Positions 36,544 to 45,259 of a stretch of DNA of 64,000 bases are shown here, one piece after another. A model generated the notes under the pieces. The model was not told the DNA's origin. It searched no databases and saw only the letters and a program-made list of their open reading frames with translations. A program made the position numbers and the translations under genes. Source of the stretch: Lactococcus formosensis. GTDB lineage: Bacteria > Bacillota > Bacilli > Lactobacillales > Streptococcaceae. The stretch is taken from assembly GCF_018403745.1 (NCBI RefSeq), contig NZ_BOVP01000002.1, forward strand, positions 62,001 to 126,000, written 5' to 3'. How positions within the stretch are numbered: the stretch's first letter is position 1; every line of letters starts with the position of its first letter.

Positions 36544-37530
36544 TTATACCCCTAGTACTTTTTTAAAAAAATTTCTAACTATATCATTATAATATACCTT
36601 GTTCATCACTCTAAAGCTCATATATAATACCACTGGGTTAAGATATAGCAATTTTCTTAATCCCATCTCTTTTGTTAATTCTTTATTCTGTTTAAACAAT
36701 TGAGTGAAAAGAGTCTTTGAAATTTCTGTTTTTACACGAGTAGATTCCATCATCACATATTCATTGTCATTTACACATATTGTCCGTGCAAGATTGATAG
36801 CCTCTGGATGCTCTTGTTCTACAAAATTTAGTACTATATCTGTTTTCTTGAAAATCGAGAAATTTCTTTCAGATACTGTTTTGTTTGTGATACTCTCTGG
36901 ATTAAATCGATAATAGTATCCAATGTAATCAACAAATATTACTTTTTCAGCATTGGAAAGAACTTGAAGACTTATTGCAGAGTCTTCATACATAGCTATA
37001 TCAGGAAATCTAAGGTATTCAAAAATATCACGGCCATAAAGTTTTGAGTATGGTCCTGCTGAAGCAAAACCAGGTGAATACATTTGCTTTACACTTTCTG
37101 TAAATGTAGACGTTTGTCCAATAACTTCTCTACTACCCTGCCCCATATTTGAAATATCTTTTGAAAATTTACACATGACAATCTCTGATGTACTTTTTGT
37201 CATGTTCAGTAGCAACTCAAACAAATCATCGCACAAGGTATCATCAGAATCAACAAACATCACGTAATCACCTGTAAAGTGATCTAGTCCTATATTTCTA
37301 CAAGAACCCGGTCCAGAATTTTCAATTGAAAAAGCAACTATTCTTTCATCATTTTCAGCATATTCTTCAATGATCTCTAAAGAACGATCCGTTGAACCGT
37401 CATTAACCAAAATGACTTCTAAATTCTGATAAGTTTGTCTTAAAATTGAGTCCAAACATTCAGTTAAATATTTTTCCGCATTATACACGGGTACAATAAC
37501 CGATATCAATGCTGTACTTGACTGTGACAT
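36544..37530 (-). CDS. Family 2 glycosyltransferase
   Basis: 328 residues. N-terminal GT-A domain with ISVIVPVYNAEKYLTECLDSIL, VNDGSTDRS and FVDSDDTL. The C-terminal 100 residues are helical. A cytoplasmic transferase that would build a side-chain or repeat-unit oligosaccharide; sugar unknown. It abuts the Stealth-type gene. Confidence 0.85.
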   Translation of the reverse strand: MSQSSTALISVIVPVYNAEKYLTECLDSILRQTYQNLEVILVNDGSTDRSLEIIEEYAENDERIVAFSIENSGPGSCRNIGLDHFTGDYVMFVDSDDTLCDDLFELLLNMTKSTSEIVMCKFSKDISNMGQGSREVIGQTSTFTESVKQMYSPGFASAGPYSKLYGRDIFEYLRFPDIAMYEDSAISLQVLSNAEKVIFVDYIGYYYRFNPESITNKTVSERNFSIFKKTDIVLNFVEQEHPEAINLARTICVNDNEYVMMESTRVKTEISKTLFTQLFKQNKELTKEMGLRKLLYLNPVVLYMSFRVMNKVYYNDIVRNFFKKVLGV

Positions 37531-37575
37531 ATCACTTTAATCCTTTTTCTTTTCTGCTCAGTTCTCGCTCAATAA

Positions 37576-38373
37576 TCATGAATTGCCTTTTTGATTATTC
37601 ACATAAATTTTCATAAGTAACTGGGTCATATTTTCTCCCCAGTATCGACGAAACATATCATACTCTTCTTTTTCTCTGTTTTTATCAACAGTATTCGCGC
37701 TTGTTTCTGATTCACTATGAATCCGATGCGCCATTAGTCTTTCGGAAAGATACTTAATAGTACCTGGACGGCGCATAATCCGCTCCCAAGCATCCCAATC
37801 TAAAGCCATTCTTAGTTCTTCATTAAACTTAAAATCACTCAGTCGTTCCATATTATACGAAACAGCTGGACAGCAAATAAAGTTTCCAAAAGAGTAAATG
37901 CGACGTTGATAAGACTTATTCTTGAAAAGCGAAAGCAAGTGTAGACCAAAAGTTTTAACCTTTAAGTTAATATTTCTTTTTCTAATATTATCGTTTTCAT
38001 CTGTCTCATAATAATCAGAGAAAACGATATTTAGATCTTCTTGCTGTTGGAAAGCTTGAATAATCTTTGTACCATATTCAGGTTCATATGTATCATCCTG
38101 GTGTGCTATAGTAGCATATTTCGTATCCACGAAGGATAATGCACCATTCCAATCGGCACCTATCCCTCCACCTTTTCCTATAAAGTGTTTAAGCTTATAT
38201 TTTTCGGCTATACTAATCATTAACTTAGTGGGAGTTGAAGTATACAAAATAACTTTTGATTTTTGATTTATCACAGAAGATTGTGACAGTAATGAGTGGA
38301 TACACTTTTCTAAATAAGGTGAATCTTGGTATGCACAAATAACAAAAGTATGTGCAAATTGTTTATCTCGCAT
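37576..38373 (-). CDS. Family 2-like glycosyltransferase
   Basis: 265 residues, a more divergent GT2: TFVICAYQDSPYLEKCIHSLL at the N-terminus, then GGGIGADWNGALSFVDT and IAHQDDTYEPEYG in place of the usual DxD block. It is part of the unit 39536-35535. Sugar and linkage unknown. Confidence 0.75.
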   Translation of the reverse strand: MRDKQFAHTFVICAYQDSPYLEKCIHSLLSQSSVINQKSKVILYTSTPTKLMISIAEKYKLKHFIGKGGGIGADWNGALSFVDTKYATIAHQDDTYEPEYGTKIIQAFQQQEDLNIVFSDYYETDENDNIRKRNINLKVKTFGLHLLSLFKNKSYQRRIYSFGNFICCPAVSYNMERLSDFKFNEELRMALDWDAWERIMRRPGTIKYLSERLMAHRIHSESETSANTVDKNREKEEYDMFRRYWGENMTQLLMKIYVNNQKGNS

Positions 38374-38439
38374 GGTTAGCTAGTTTAACCTTTCCTCTGA
38401 TCGTTCTAAACAGCAGCCTAACTGGTTGTTGAAAAGTTT

Positions 38440-38799
38440 TTAATGATTATTTAAATGGTCAGTTTCTTCCACTTTCTTTTTCAATAGAGAAACTTCCTGA
38501 ACTAAATTTTTAATCTGTTTTTCTGCTGAGATTAGTGACATTTGATACTTCAAAGATATAAATAGTAACAAGCTCACCAATATAAATAAAGCGAGAGATG
38601 TTAAAGTCTGTATCCCCATAAAATGAGCAACACTGCTTCCCATTTCAGGAAAAAGTGCCCCAAACAAAATAATTATTGCTAGTATGAACCATTTAAGCAT
38701 ATGTCTTATTTCAGCTTTGTCTTTTTTTATCAATTGAATAACATAAATGAAGAAAATAATTGAAAAAACAATCGCTAAAATACGTAATTGAATGGGCAT
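38440..38799 (-). CDS. DUF2304 small membrane protein, possible polyprenyl-sugar flippase
   Basis: 119 residues, three membrane helices (about 3-20, 33-52, 66-87) and a C-terminal coiled-coil tail. DUF2304 proteins are found next to DPM-like GT2 genes and have been proposed as the flippase of three-component side-chain systems (in L. lactis, the WpsA-WpsB-WpsC type). The start shares one base with the preceding GT2 stop (TAATG), so they are coupled. Confidence 0.75.
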   Translation of the reverse strand: MPIQLRILAIVFSIIFFIYVIQLIKKDKAEIRHMLKWFILAIIILFGALFPEMGSSVAHFMGIQTLTSLALFILVSLLLFISLKYQMSLISAEKQIKNLVQEVSLLKKKVEETDHLNNH

Positions 38800-39536
38800 T
38801 AATCTTTCTCCTTTCCAATCATTGAGGATACGAGGACTGCAAGAGAGACACTAATCATATAGTTTACCCCCTTGAGTAAGTTGATACTCGATACACCGGT
38901 AGTTCGCTCAAACATCCTTACACCTACCTCTTTAACACGAATATTTTTGGCAAACAAATGCATATAACTTTCTGGTTCTGGATATTGTCTTGGGTAGCGC
39001 TTCGTAAATTGTTCAATTACTTTCCGATTCCCTGCACGATATCCACTTGTGACATCTTTAATTCTAAAATGTGAGGTTAATAAAATTAATGCAGATAAAA
39101 TTTTAATGCCCAGCTGACGTGATTTCGATGATTTAAATTCTGAGTTGCTCTCACCTAAAAAGCGTGAACCAACTGTAAAATCTGCTTCATTGTTCAAAAT
39201 AGGCTCCACCAGATTTGGTAAAGACTCAATATCATGTTGACCATCCCCGTCATATTGAACGGCAATATCATAGCCGTTTACTAAAGCATAAATATACCCA
39301 GTCTGGACAGCTCCTCCAATACCTAAATTTTGAATCAGTTCCACATGGTTTATATTGTGAGCACGAAGTACTTCTTCTTCATTATCTGTTGAACCATCAT
39401 TAATTACAATATAATCCAGATGATAATCACATTTTTTTCTGTAACTTTCAACGTCCTCTATAACACTAACAATTCCTTCAGATTCATTGTAAGCAGGAAT
39501 TATCAATAATATTCTCTGTTCATTTTTTTTCTTCAT
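38799..39536 (-). CDS. Polyprenyl-phosphate glycosyltransferase (DPM1-like GT2)
   Basis: 245 residues. GT2 domain: ILLIIPAYNESEGIVSVI, YIVINDGSTDN, IAVQYDGDGQHDIESL and VTSGYRAGNRK, the pattern of dolichyl-phosphate-type transferases, then one C-terminal membrane helix. It should attach a sugar to undecaprenyl phosphate for use by a GT-C such as the neighbouring DUF2142 protein. First gene of a unit with its own TTGTTT - 17 - TATAAT promoter. Confidence 0.83.
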   Translation of the reverse strand: MKKKNEQRILLIIPAYNESEGIVSVIEDVESYRKKCDYHLDYIVINDGSTDNEEEVLRAHNINHVELIQNLGIGGAVQTGYIYALVNGYDIAVQYDGDGQHDIESLPNLVEPILNNEADFTVGSRFLGESNSEFKSSKSRQLGIKILSALILLTSHFRIKDVTSGYRAGNRKVIEQFTKRYPRQYPEPESYMHLFAKNIRVKEVGVRMFERTTGVSSINLLKGVNYMISVSLAVLVSSMIGKEKD

Positions 39537-39576
39537 TTTTATTCCTTACAACATTTTGCATAAACGCATCTTAATT

Positions 39577-39605
39577 ATTATATCTTATATTTCTTTGAAA
39601 AACAA
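39577..39605 (-). promoter_or_regulatory. Promoter inside the polysaccharide locus
   Basis: TTGTTT (39600-39605), 17-nt spacer, TATAAT (39577-39582) on the minus strand, in the 95-nt gap after the second DUF2142 gene. No terminator is seen before it, so it may add to read-through. Confidence 0.6.
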
Positions 39606-39631
39606 ACTACGAAATGCCTATTAAATCTTTA

Positions 39632-41083
39632 TTAAACAAGACTTTTAACCCAAATTATTAAATCTGGTAAAAAATTTGCTCCACGATCTGCTGAGTAATA
39701 GAACAAAATTGTTAACCCTACAAAATAGGTGAGATTAAAAATTACAAATGATTTAAATATCCTTCTCTTTAAGGTTTCACTTATTTCCACTTTGATATAC
39801 TTCTTCAAAATCAAAGCAATAGGAATCAGTATAATTAAAAATGGAGTATAGTAGCGCCCTTGATTTCCTAAACTTATTAATGCACCAGCAATATCCAAAT
39901 GTTTTAAAGTCCAACTCATATACATTGTAACTGCAGTCATTATAACAACAAGAGTATAAGCGATACCACTAGTAACTGCTACACGTCGATCCAGTTTTAC
40001 TTCCTTTTCGGTAAGACTAAGAATAAATAAGAAAATGAAGTTCATAGCTACAAGCCAAGCTGGCAAGCGATAAGTCATTTGTCCAAAGTTACCAATCATT
40101 CCGCTTACCAGCACACTATCCATATTATTATAGAAGTCTGGTCTGAAGAATGTATTAATCATAATCTGTACGCCACGCAGAGCTCCACCAGCCTGACGAA
40201 ATTCATATACAAATAAAGCGTAAAAGAATATTAGAATAACGAATACACTAAGTTTTCTATGTTTGTTCCAAAATCCCCAAAATCTATCAATAAACTTTGT
40301 GAGTGGGTTATCTCCAAATAGACACATAGGTAGTGTGAAATAATAAATTCCCAAAACGAGAACTGCTTCTTTCGGTATAAATAAAAGTAGAGCAATAAGT
40401 AAGAGATATAAATACCAGTTATAGCCCATTTTTTCTTTACGCGTCCATAAGTTGCTCATTAAAGAGAAGCATAGAAAAATAGCAACATAATAAACGACAT
40501 CATAAGACAAAGAAGCTGCTTGTTGTACACTTACCGGCAGCAAAGCAACAGCTGCCATTACCCACTTCCCAACCTTAGCCTTTTTTATTGCAAAATATAT
40601 AGCTAAAATATAGACCAAAAGATTAATTAAACGTCCAGCTATAATCATAACACCGAAACTCGGGTGAATGAGACTTCCAATGAGTATCCCTAAGGCTTGA
40701 GGAAACCAGCTTAATTGATTAAAATCCATATTAAGAGTCAAGGAACCTTTATCAGATACTTCTTCCTTAAAATATTTCTGAATAAAACTTCCATCTCTAT
40801 AAGCTGATTCAAAAGCAAAACTTGACTCAGGGGAATTCAGAGCATTTTCATTTAATTCTGGGCCCTCGTAAGGAATTGAAGCTGTTAGTTTATCAACTTC
40901 TTCAAATAGCTTATCCGTGTCATTATGAAAAATAGTATAAGCACGTTTAAAATGAACAAATTCATCTGGTGCTGAAAAAATAGGCTGGACAAAGACGGTA
41001 ATCAAGCCAAAAATTAGAGCAATTGTAAGAAAGATGTTCTCCACTTTGTATTTGCCATTGGATAGCTTATTTACTGTATTCAT
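39632..41083 (-). CDS. DUF2142 membrane protein, putative GT-C glycosyltransferase (copy 2)
   Basis: 483 residues, about 11 membrane helices, with the first-loop motif SAPDEFVHFKRAY matching SEPDGMFHY and NEPDSSYHF of the other two copies. It lies directly after rgpF and before the polyprenyl-phosphate GT2/DUF2304 pair, so it is the natural GT-C partner of that pair in side-chain addition. Donor sugar unknown. Confidence 0.75.
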   Translation of the reverse strand: MNTVNKLSNGKYKVENIFLTIALIFGLITVFVQPIFSAPDEFVHFKRAYTIFHNDTDKLFEEVDKLTASIPYEGPELNENALNSPESSFAFESAYRDGSFIQKYFKEEVSDKGSLTLNMDFNQLSWFPQALGILIGSLIHPSFGVMIIAGRLINLLVYILAIYFAIKKAKVGKWVMAAVALLPVSVQQAASLSYDVVYYVAIFLCFSLMSNLWTRKEKMGYNWYLYLLLIALLLFIPKEAVLVLGIYYFTLPMCLFGDNPLTKFIDRFWGFWNKHRKLSVFVILIFFYALFVYEFRQAGGALRGVQIMINTFFRPDFYNNMDSVLVSGMIGNFGQMTYRLPAWLVAMNFIFLFILSLTEKEVKLDRRVAVTSGIAYTLVVIMTAVTMYMSWTLKHLDIAGALISLGNQGRYYTPFLIILIPIALILKKYIKVEISETLKRRIFKSFVIFNLTYFVGLTILFYYSADRGANFLPDLIIWVKSLV

Positions 41084-41096
41084 AGTTCCTCTAATC

Positions 41097-42854
41097 TTAT
41101 ATATGTTTCGTATCTTTCCCTAAGAGTTTATGGGTTCTATACTTTATCAAACGCAACGTTTTTTTGACCGCTAGCTTTAGTACAAATGTGAGTCGAATGT
41201 CTTTTGCGTTCTCTTCTGTTATACCAAACCGTTGGTTAAATGTACGCGCGTCAATAAATGGAGAAAGCTCTTGATGATTCTTACTAATACGGAAATCCAA
41301 ATCTTTGTCCCAAGCTAGATAAATTAGAATGCGTTCTATCGCATGTAAAATCGTATTCTGAGGCAAGGGTTCGTTAGGCACTTCTTTTTTCATAATTTCT
41401 AAATCGAAAAGTGGTTCAAGAACTTCTGTTTTTGCCCAAAAAAATGTGCCATAACTCATCGTAAATGTTTTAAAATCATGAAAATTTATTTTTTTACGCA
41501 TTTTCATACGCTTCCACATATCATTCATGATTGGGGCAATCATTTTATTTTCATTGTCCGCATCGACAACACGATTAAAACGGAAGAAGGAAGGAATATC
41601 TGCAATAACAATACCAAGTTTATTGTTACTTTCAAAATTACGCATCACTTTATCCGCTGGAACAATGAGCATCTCAATCAATTCCTTACGCCAAGATTCT
41701 CCTGCAAAGAAAGCTGCTTCAAGAGAACGTTTTGTATGGAAGTGCCCTACAATATCATATTGTCTCAAAATATCTTTCAGAGCCAAGAAAGGCATGACAT
41801 CACGTCCATAATTAGCGGTTCGTACAAGTTCTGCCTTAATCTGTCGTTGTTTGAGTATTTCCTCAATTTGTTTCTCTTTCTCATCTGTATTTGTCGTTAA
41901 ATACAAATCGTAATCAAAGTGAAAGTGACCAAAAGCATCGAGAAATTCTTCCAATAATTCCGTGTAGAAAACATGAAGGTGTACCGCTATTTTTTTGGTG
42001 ATTGCCTCATTTTTTACTTCATTCAGGTATTTCTCTGCCAAAAGATAATTTGCATCTGGATAATCTACCGCTGAAAGGTGATCCACGATAAGCTGCTTGG
42101 GAAAATCTGTATACTCCTCGACATAATCCAACATGTATTTAGCAATTCCAGAACTCTCTGGGCTTTGAAACGCCTTCACTTTAATAAATGGAACCTTTTC
42201 TTGCAATATTACATCTGGAGCGTAGTATGAAAAATCTGGATGTAAAAGACGTGAATCATCAAGCTCACGTGTGTCAAGAATAGTTTCATATTTAAAACCA
42301 GCTTCTATAAAGACCGTAGTTGAACGTATTTCATAGTGATCAATGACATCTTGTACATTTTCAAAGTCTTCAATATTTTTCCAAAAATTTTGAAAGACTT
42401 CTGAAGAAATAACTTTATGACTGAAAACCTTATAATAGGATTGTATATGTTCCGCAAAACCATGGTTTTTTGATTCTTGGTAAGCTCTGTGATTAGTTAT
42501 CCCCCAAATATCAACCTCACGCGCTTCATATTCAGCATAATAAGGTACCATATCATGTAAAGGACCAAAACAAGTATCATTCATAATCGTGACTGAGTCG
42601 TATTTCTTTAACTGTTCAAAGCCAATATACTCCATTCCATCACGCCAAGCACCAAAATCAAAGCCTTTATTTTCTCTTTGAATGAAATCATCTGTCAAAC
42701 CTGTCAACTTGGCTTGTCCTTCAACAGAAAGATAACTGTTTGAAATAAATACTACTTTCTCAAACAATGGTTTCATCTGTCTTAACTGATAAAGAACATG
42801 GTCACTAATTTGATTATATTTATTGTAATGAACGTATAACAGCAGACGCTTCAT
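41097..42854 (-). CDS. rgpF: Rhamnan synthesis protein RgpF
   Basis: 585 residues of the RgpF family. The N-terminal half carries LLLYVHYNKYNQISDHV and ENKGFDFGAWRDGM; the second half repeats a similar fold (IAVHLHVFYTELLEEF, ANYGRDVMPFLAL), so it looks like two glycosyltransferase-like modules. RgpF is a rhamnosyltransferase extending the polyrhamnose backbone on the inner membrane face. It lies 3 nt after a GT2 gene. Confidence 0.92.
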   Translation of the reverse strand: MKRLLLYVHYNKYNQISDHVLYQLRQMKPLFEKVVFISNSYLSVEGQAKLTGLTDDFIQRENKGFDFGAWRDGMEYIGFEQLKKYDSVTIMNDTCFGPLHDMVPYYAEYEAREVDIWGITNHRAYQESKNHGFAEHIQSYYKVFSHKVISSEVFQNFWKNIEDFENVQDVIDHYEIRSTTVFIEAGFKYETILDTRELDDSRLLHPDFSYYAPDVILQEKVPFIKVKAFQSPESSGIAKYMLDYVEEYTDFPKQLIVDHLSAVDYPDANYLLAEKYLNEVKNEAITKKIAVHLHVFYTELLEEFLDAFGHFHFDYDLYLTTNTDEKEKQIEEILKQRQIKAELVRTANYGRDVMPFLALKDILRQYDIVGHFHTKRSLEAAFFAGESWRKELIEMLIVPADKVMRNFESNNKLGIVIADIPSFFRFNRVVDADNENKMIAPIMNDMWKRMKMRKKINFHDFKTFTMSYGTFFWAKTEVLEPLFDLEIMKKEVPNEPLPQNTILHAIERILIYLAWDKDLDFRISKNHQELSPFIDARTFNQRFGITEENAKDIRLTFVLKLAVKKTLRLIKYRTHKLLGKDTKHI

Positions 42855-42857
42855 TTT

Positions 42858-43829
42858 TTACCCCTTAATATCTTTTACTTTTAGTCTTTTTTTATAAAGT
42901 TTATAGAACAAAGACTTTTCAAAATCTCGCACAATTTCAGTTTTTTCAGCTAACTTATTCTCCTGATAGTCAAGCTTTTCTTTGAGTAGAGCTACTTCTT
43001 TTTGAAAGTTTTCAATATGTTTATCTTTTTCACGAATCGCAACATCCTGCTCACTGTTTTTTTTCTCTAAATCTTCATAGCCTTTCAGCCAAATCTTTAT
43101 ATTATTTTTTAAGGCTTGAATGATTTCTTTAGGAATCAGGTCCACATACTTATCCAAAATATAAAAATATGACTGATAATATTTATTCCAATTTCCTCGC
43201 TCTGTTCTAGAAGTATCTAAAACACGATAATTTAGCTTAGTTTCTTTCACAAAAATAGATTTCGCCTCTCTAAGCAAAATCATAGATAGCCAAAAATCAT
43301 AATCTTCTAAGGCTTTATCATTTAGGGCATCATCAAATTTTAATCCAGATATTTTAGAAGTACGTACCAGTGATGAGGCATCAATAAGATTGCCTGTCAA
43401 TTCTTTTGATAAACTGTATTCCAAATCATCTCTTAGAACATTTCTACCATGCACAAAGTCCCACAATTGACAATATGCAATATCTGCACCTTCTTTTGTT
43501 AAAGAATAGTGCAGCCTTTCAATATGCTCGGGATCAATAAAGTTATCACTATCAACAAAAAGGAGAAACTCACCTTTTATTTTAGATAAAGCATCATTAC
43601 GCACTGAGGTAACACCTCTATTTTCAGATGAGAAATAATAAGTGTTACCTAAAAAAGGACTCTCTTTTAATACTTTTTCAATGATTTGACCCGAGTCATC
43701 AGTTGAGCCGTCATCGAAAACTAAAAGCTCAATATTTTTGTATGTTTGTTTAAAAATACTGCGCAAGCATCCTTCAATATATTCCTCGTGGTTATAACAA
43801 GTAACAACGACTGAAACTTTATTTTCCAT
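42858..43829 (-). CDS. Family 2 glycosyltransferase with coiled-coil tail (rgpE position)
   Basis: 323 residues. GT2 domain at residues 5-210: VSVVVTCYNHEEYIEGCL, VFDDGSTDDS and FVDSDNFID. Residues 245-305 form a predicted coiled coil (heptad-rich KDKHIENFQKEVALLKEKL), followed by a basic tail. By position before rgpF it corresponds to rgpE of streptococci, but its sugar is unknown, so no symbol is given. Confidence 0.82.
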   Translation of the reverse strand: MENKVSVVVTCYNHEEYIEGCLRSIFKQTYKNIELLVFDDGSTDDSGQIIEKVLKESPFLGNTYYFSSENRGVTSVRNDALSKIKGEFLLFVDSDNFIDPEHIERLHYSLTKEGADIAYCQLWDFVHGRNVLRDDLEYSLSKELTGNLIDASSLVRTSKISGLKFDDALNDKALEDYDFWLSMILLREAKSIFVKETKLNYRVLDTSRTERGNWNKYYQSYFYILDKYVDLIPKEIIQALKNNIKIWLKGYEDLEKKNSEQDVAIREKDKHIENFQKEVALLKEKLDYQENKLAEKTEIVRDFEKSLFYKLYKKRLKVKDIKG

Positions 43830-43849
43830 ACGTTTCTCCTTATTTGAAA

Positions 43850-45259
43850 TTATTTAAATATATAATGATGGATACCTGAGCGCCATTCGTCAGCTGGCAA
43901 TTGTAACTGGTAAAATTTTATTGATGTAATCCCTAGATTAAGAATGAGGGCAAAAACGCTCATAACAATAAGTAAATAAATGAGCGCCGGCCCAGGTTTT
44001 ACTGTAATCTTTTTAGCCATAAGTGTAAAAACTGGTCCTAATAGCAAAAGAAAAGGTGTAAAATAACGACCTTGAGCTCCCGTGATAATTTGACCTGAAT
44101 AATCAATAAATGCTGGATCAATAGCATAAGAAGTCATAACTGCTAAAAAATTAAGCAATACCAGACTCAGCGTTCCCCAAGCAAACCATCTTGGAACAAC
44201 TTCTTTATTATAGGAAAGAAAAAGAAGAATAAGGACAGTAAATTGGATAGGGAAAAACCAAGCGGGAATCCCTGCTGTAGTGGTTCCACTAATAACCTCT
44301 GTTGTTAGGACAGTATAATAAGGCTCAATCAGGCTATAAAACATTTTCTTGGCAATCAAGAAAAGCTGATCTGAAAACATAAAATAAAACAAGCCCATAC
44401 CCACAGCTATTAATATAATTACTCCAAGAATAGACTGCAGCTTTGATAATTTAAAGTTAAACTTCTTACCCAAAAGATAAATAAATATAAAGAGCAAAGA
44501 TAAATATATCAATTGGGCATTTTCTTTAGCAAAATATAGCATAACGGATGGTGCTAAAAGCCTTACAAAGAAGGATTTGAAACTCAGCTCCGACCTAGAC
44601 TTAATATCCACAGCTATATTTATCACCACCATAATCATAAATGCACTAGCAACGTAGTTATACACATCATAACTCAAGCTACTTGCATGTTGAATAACTG
44701 TAGGCGTCACAGATATAGCAACAAAGATAAATTGATATGCTCTAAGTTGTTTAATAATAAAAAACATACTTAAAACAAAGAAAATCAAACTAAAAACTCG
44801 TGCCGTTAAAACCATGCTGCCAATAGAAGGATAAATTGCATATCCGAGCTTGACACCTAATCCTGGTACAATATGCATCACATCATTATACCAAGTCAAA
44901 TCCCACTTTGTTCCGTAACCTCGACTGGCTCTAGGGTCTGCATCCTTTTTATGGATAAGGGGCAATTTCGTTTCGAAAAATTTCTTAAAATAAGTCCCTT
45001 CAGCTTGTATATCACTTACTTTTGTAAAAGCAATCGGTTGTGATTGATAGTCTTCTCCTGAGAAACCTATAGCTGAGCGATCAACAACTGTATTCGAAAT
45101 ATACATAGCATGATCAAAATGATAACTCGAATCAGGTTCATTAAATAGGGGTTGTACAAAAGAGAAAAGTAAACCAAAAAAGATGGCGAAGACCAAAAAA
45201 ATATTTTCGGGTTTCCATAACTTTCCACCTTCTAAGCTATCCAAACTTCCATCCCCCAT
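43850..45259 (-). CDS. DUF2142 membrane protein, putative GT-C glycosyltransferase (copy 3)
   Basis: 469 residues, about 11 membrane helices, with the first-loop motif FNEPDSSYHFDHAMY. It is placed between rgpD and the rgpE-position gene and overlaps rgpD by 23 nt, so it belongs to the core rhamnan unit. Being inside the core suggests that one decoration is always added to the rhamnan. Confidence 0.75.
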   Translation of the reverse strand: MGDGSLDSLEGGKLWKPENIFLVFAIFFGLLFSFVQPLFNEPDSSYHFDHAMYISNTVVDRSAIGFSGEDYQSQPIAFTKVSDIQAEGTYFKKFFETKLPLIHKKDADPRASRGYGTKWDLTWYNDVMHIVPGLGVKLGYAIYPSIGSMVLTARVFSLIFFVLSMFFIIKQLRAYQFIFVAISVTPTVIQHASSLSYDVYNYVASAFMIMVVINIAVDIKSRSELSFKSFFVRLLAPSVMLYFAKENAQLIYLSLLFIFIYLLGKKFNFKLSKLQSILGVIILIAVGMGLFYFMFSDQLFLIAKKMFYSLIEPYYTVLTTEVISGTTTAGIPAWFFPIQFTVLILLFLSYNKEVVPRWFAWGTLSLVLLNFLAVMTSYAIDPAFIDYSGQIITGAQGRYFTPFLLLLGPVFTLMAKKITVKPGPALIYLLIVMSVFALILNLGITSIKFYQLQLPADEWRSGIHHYIFK

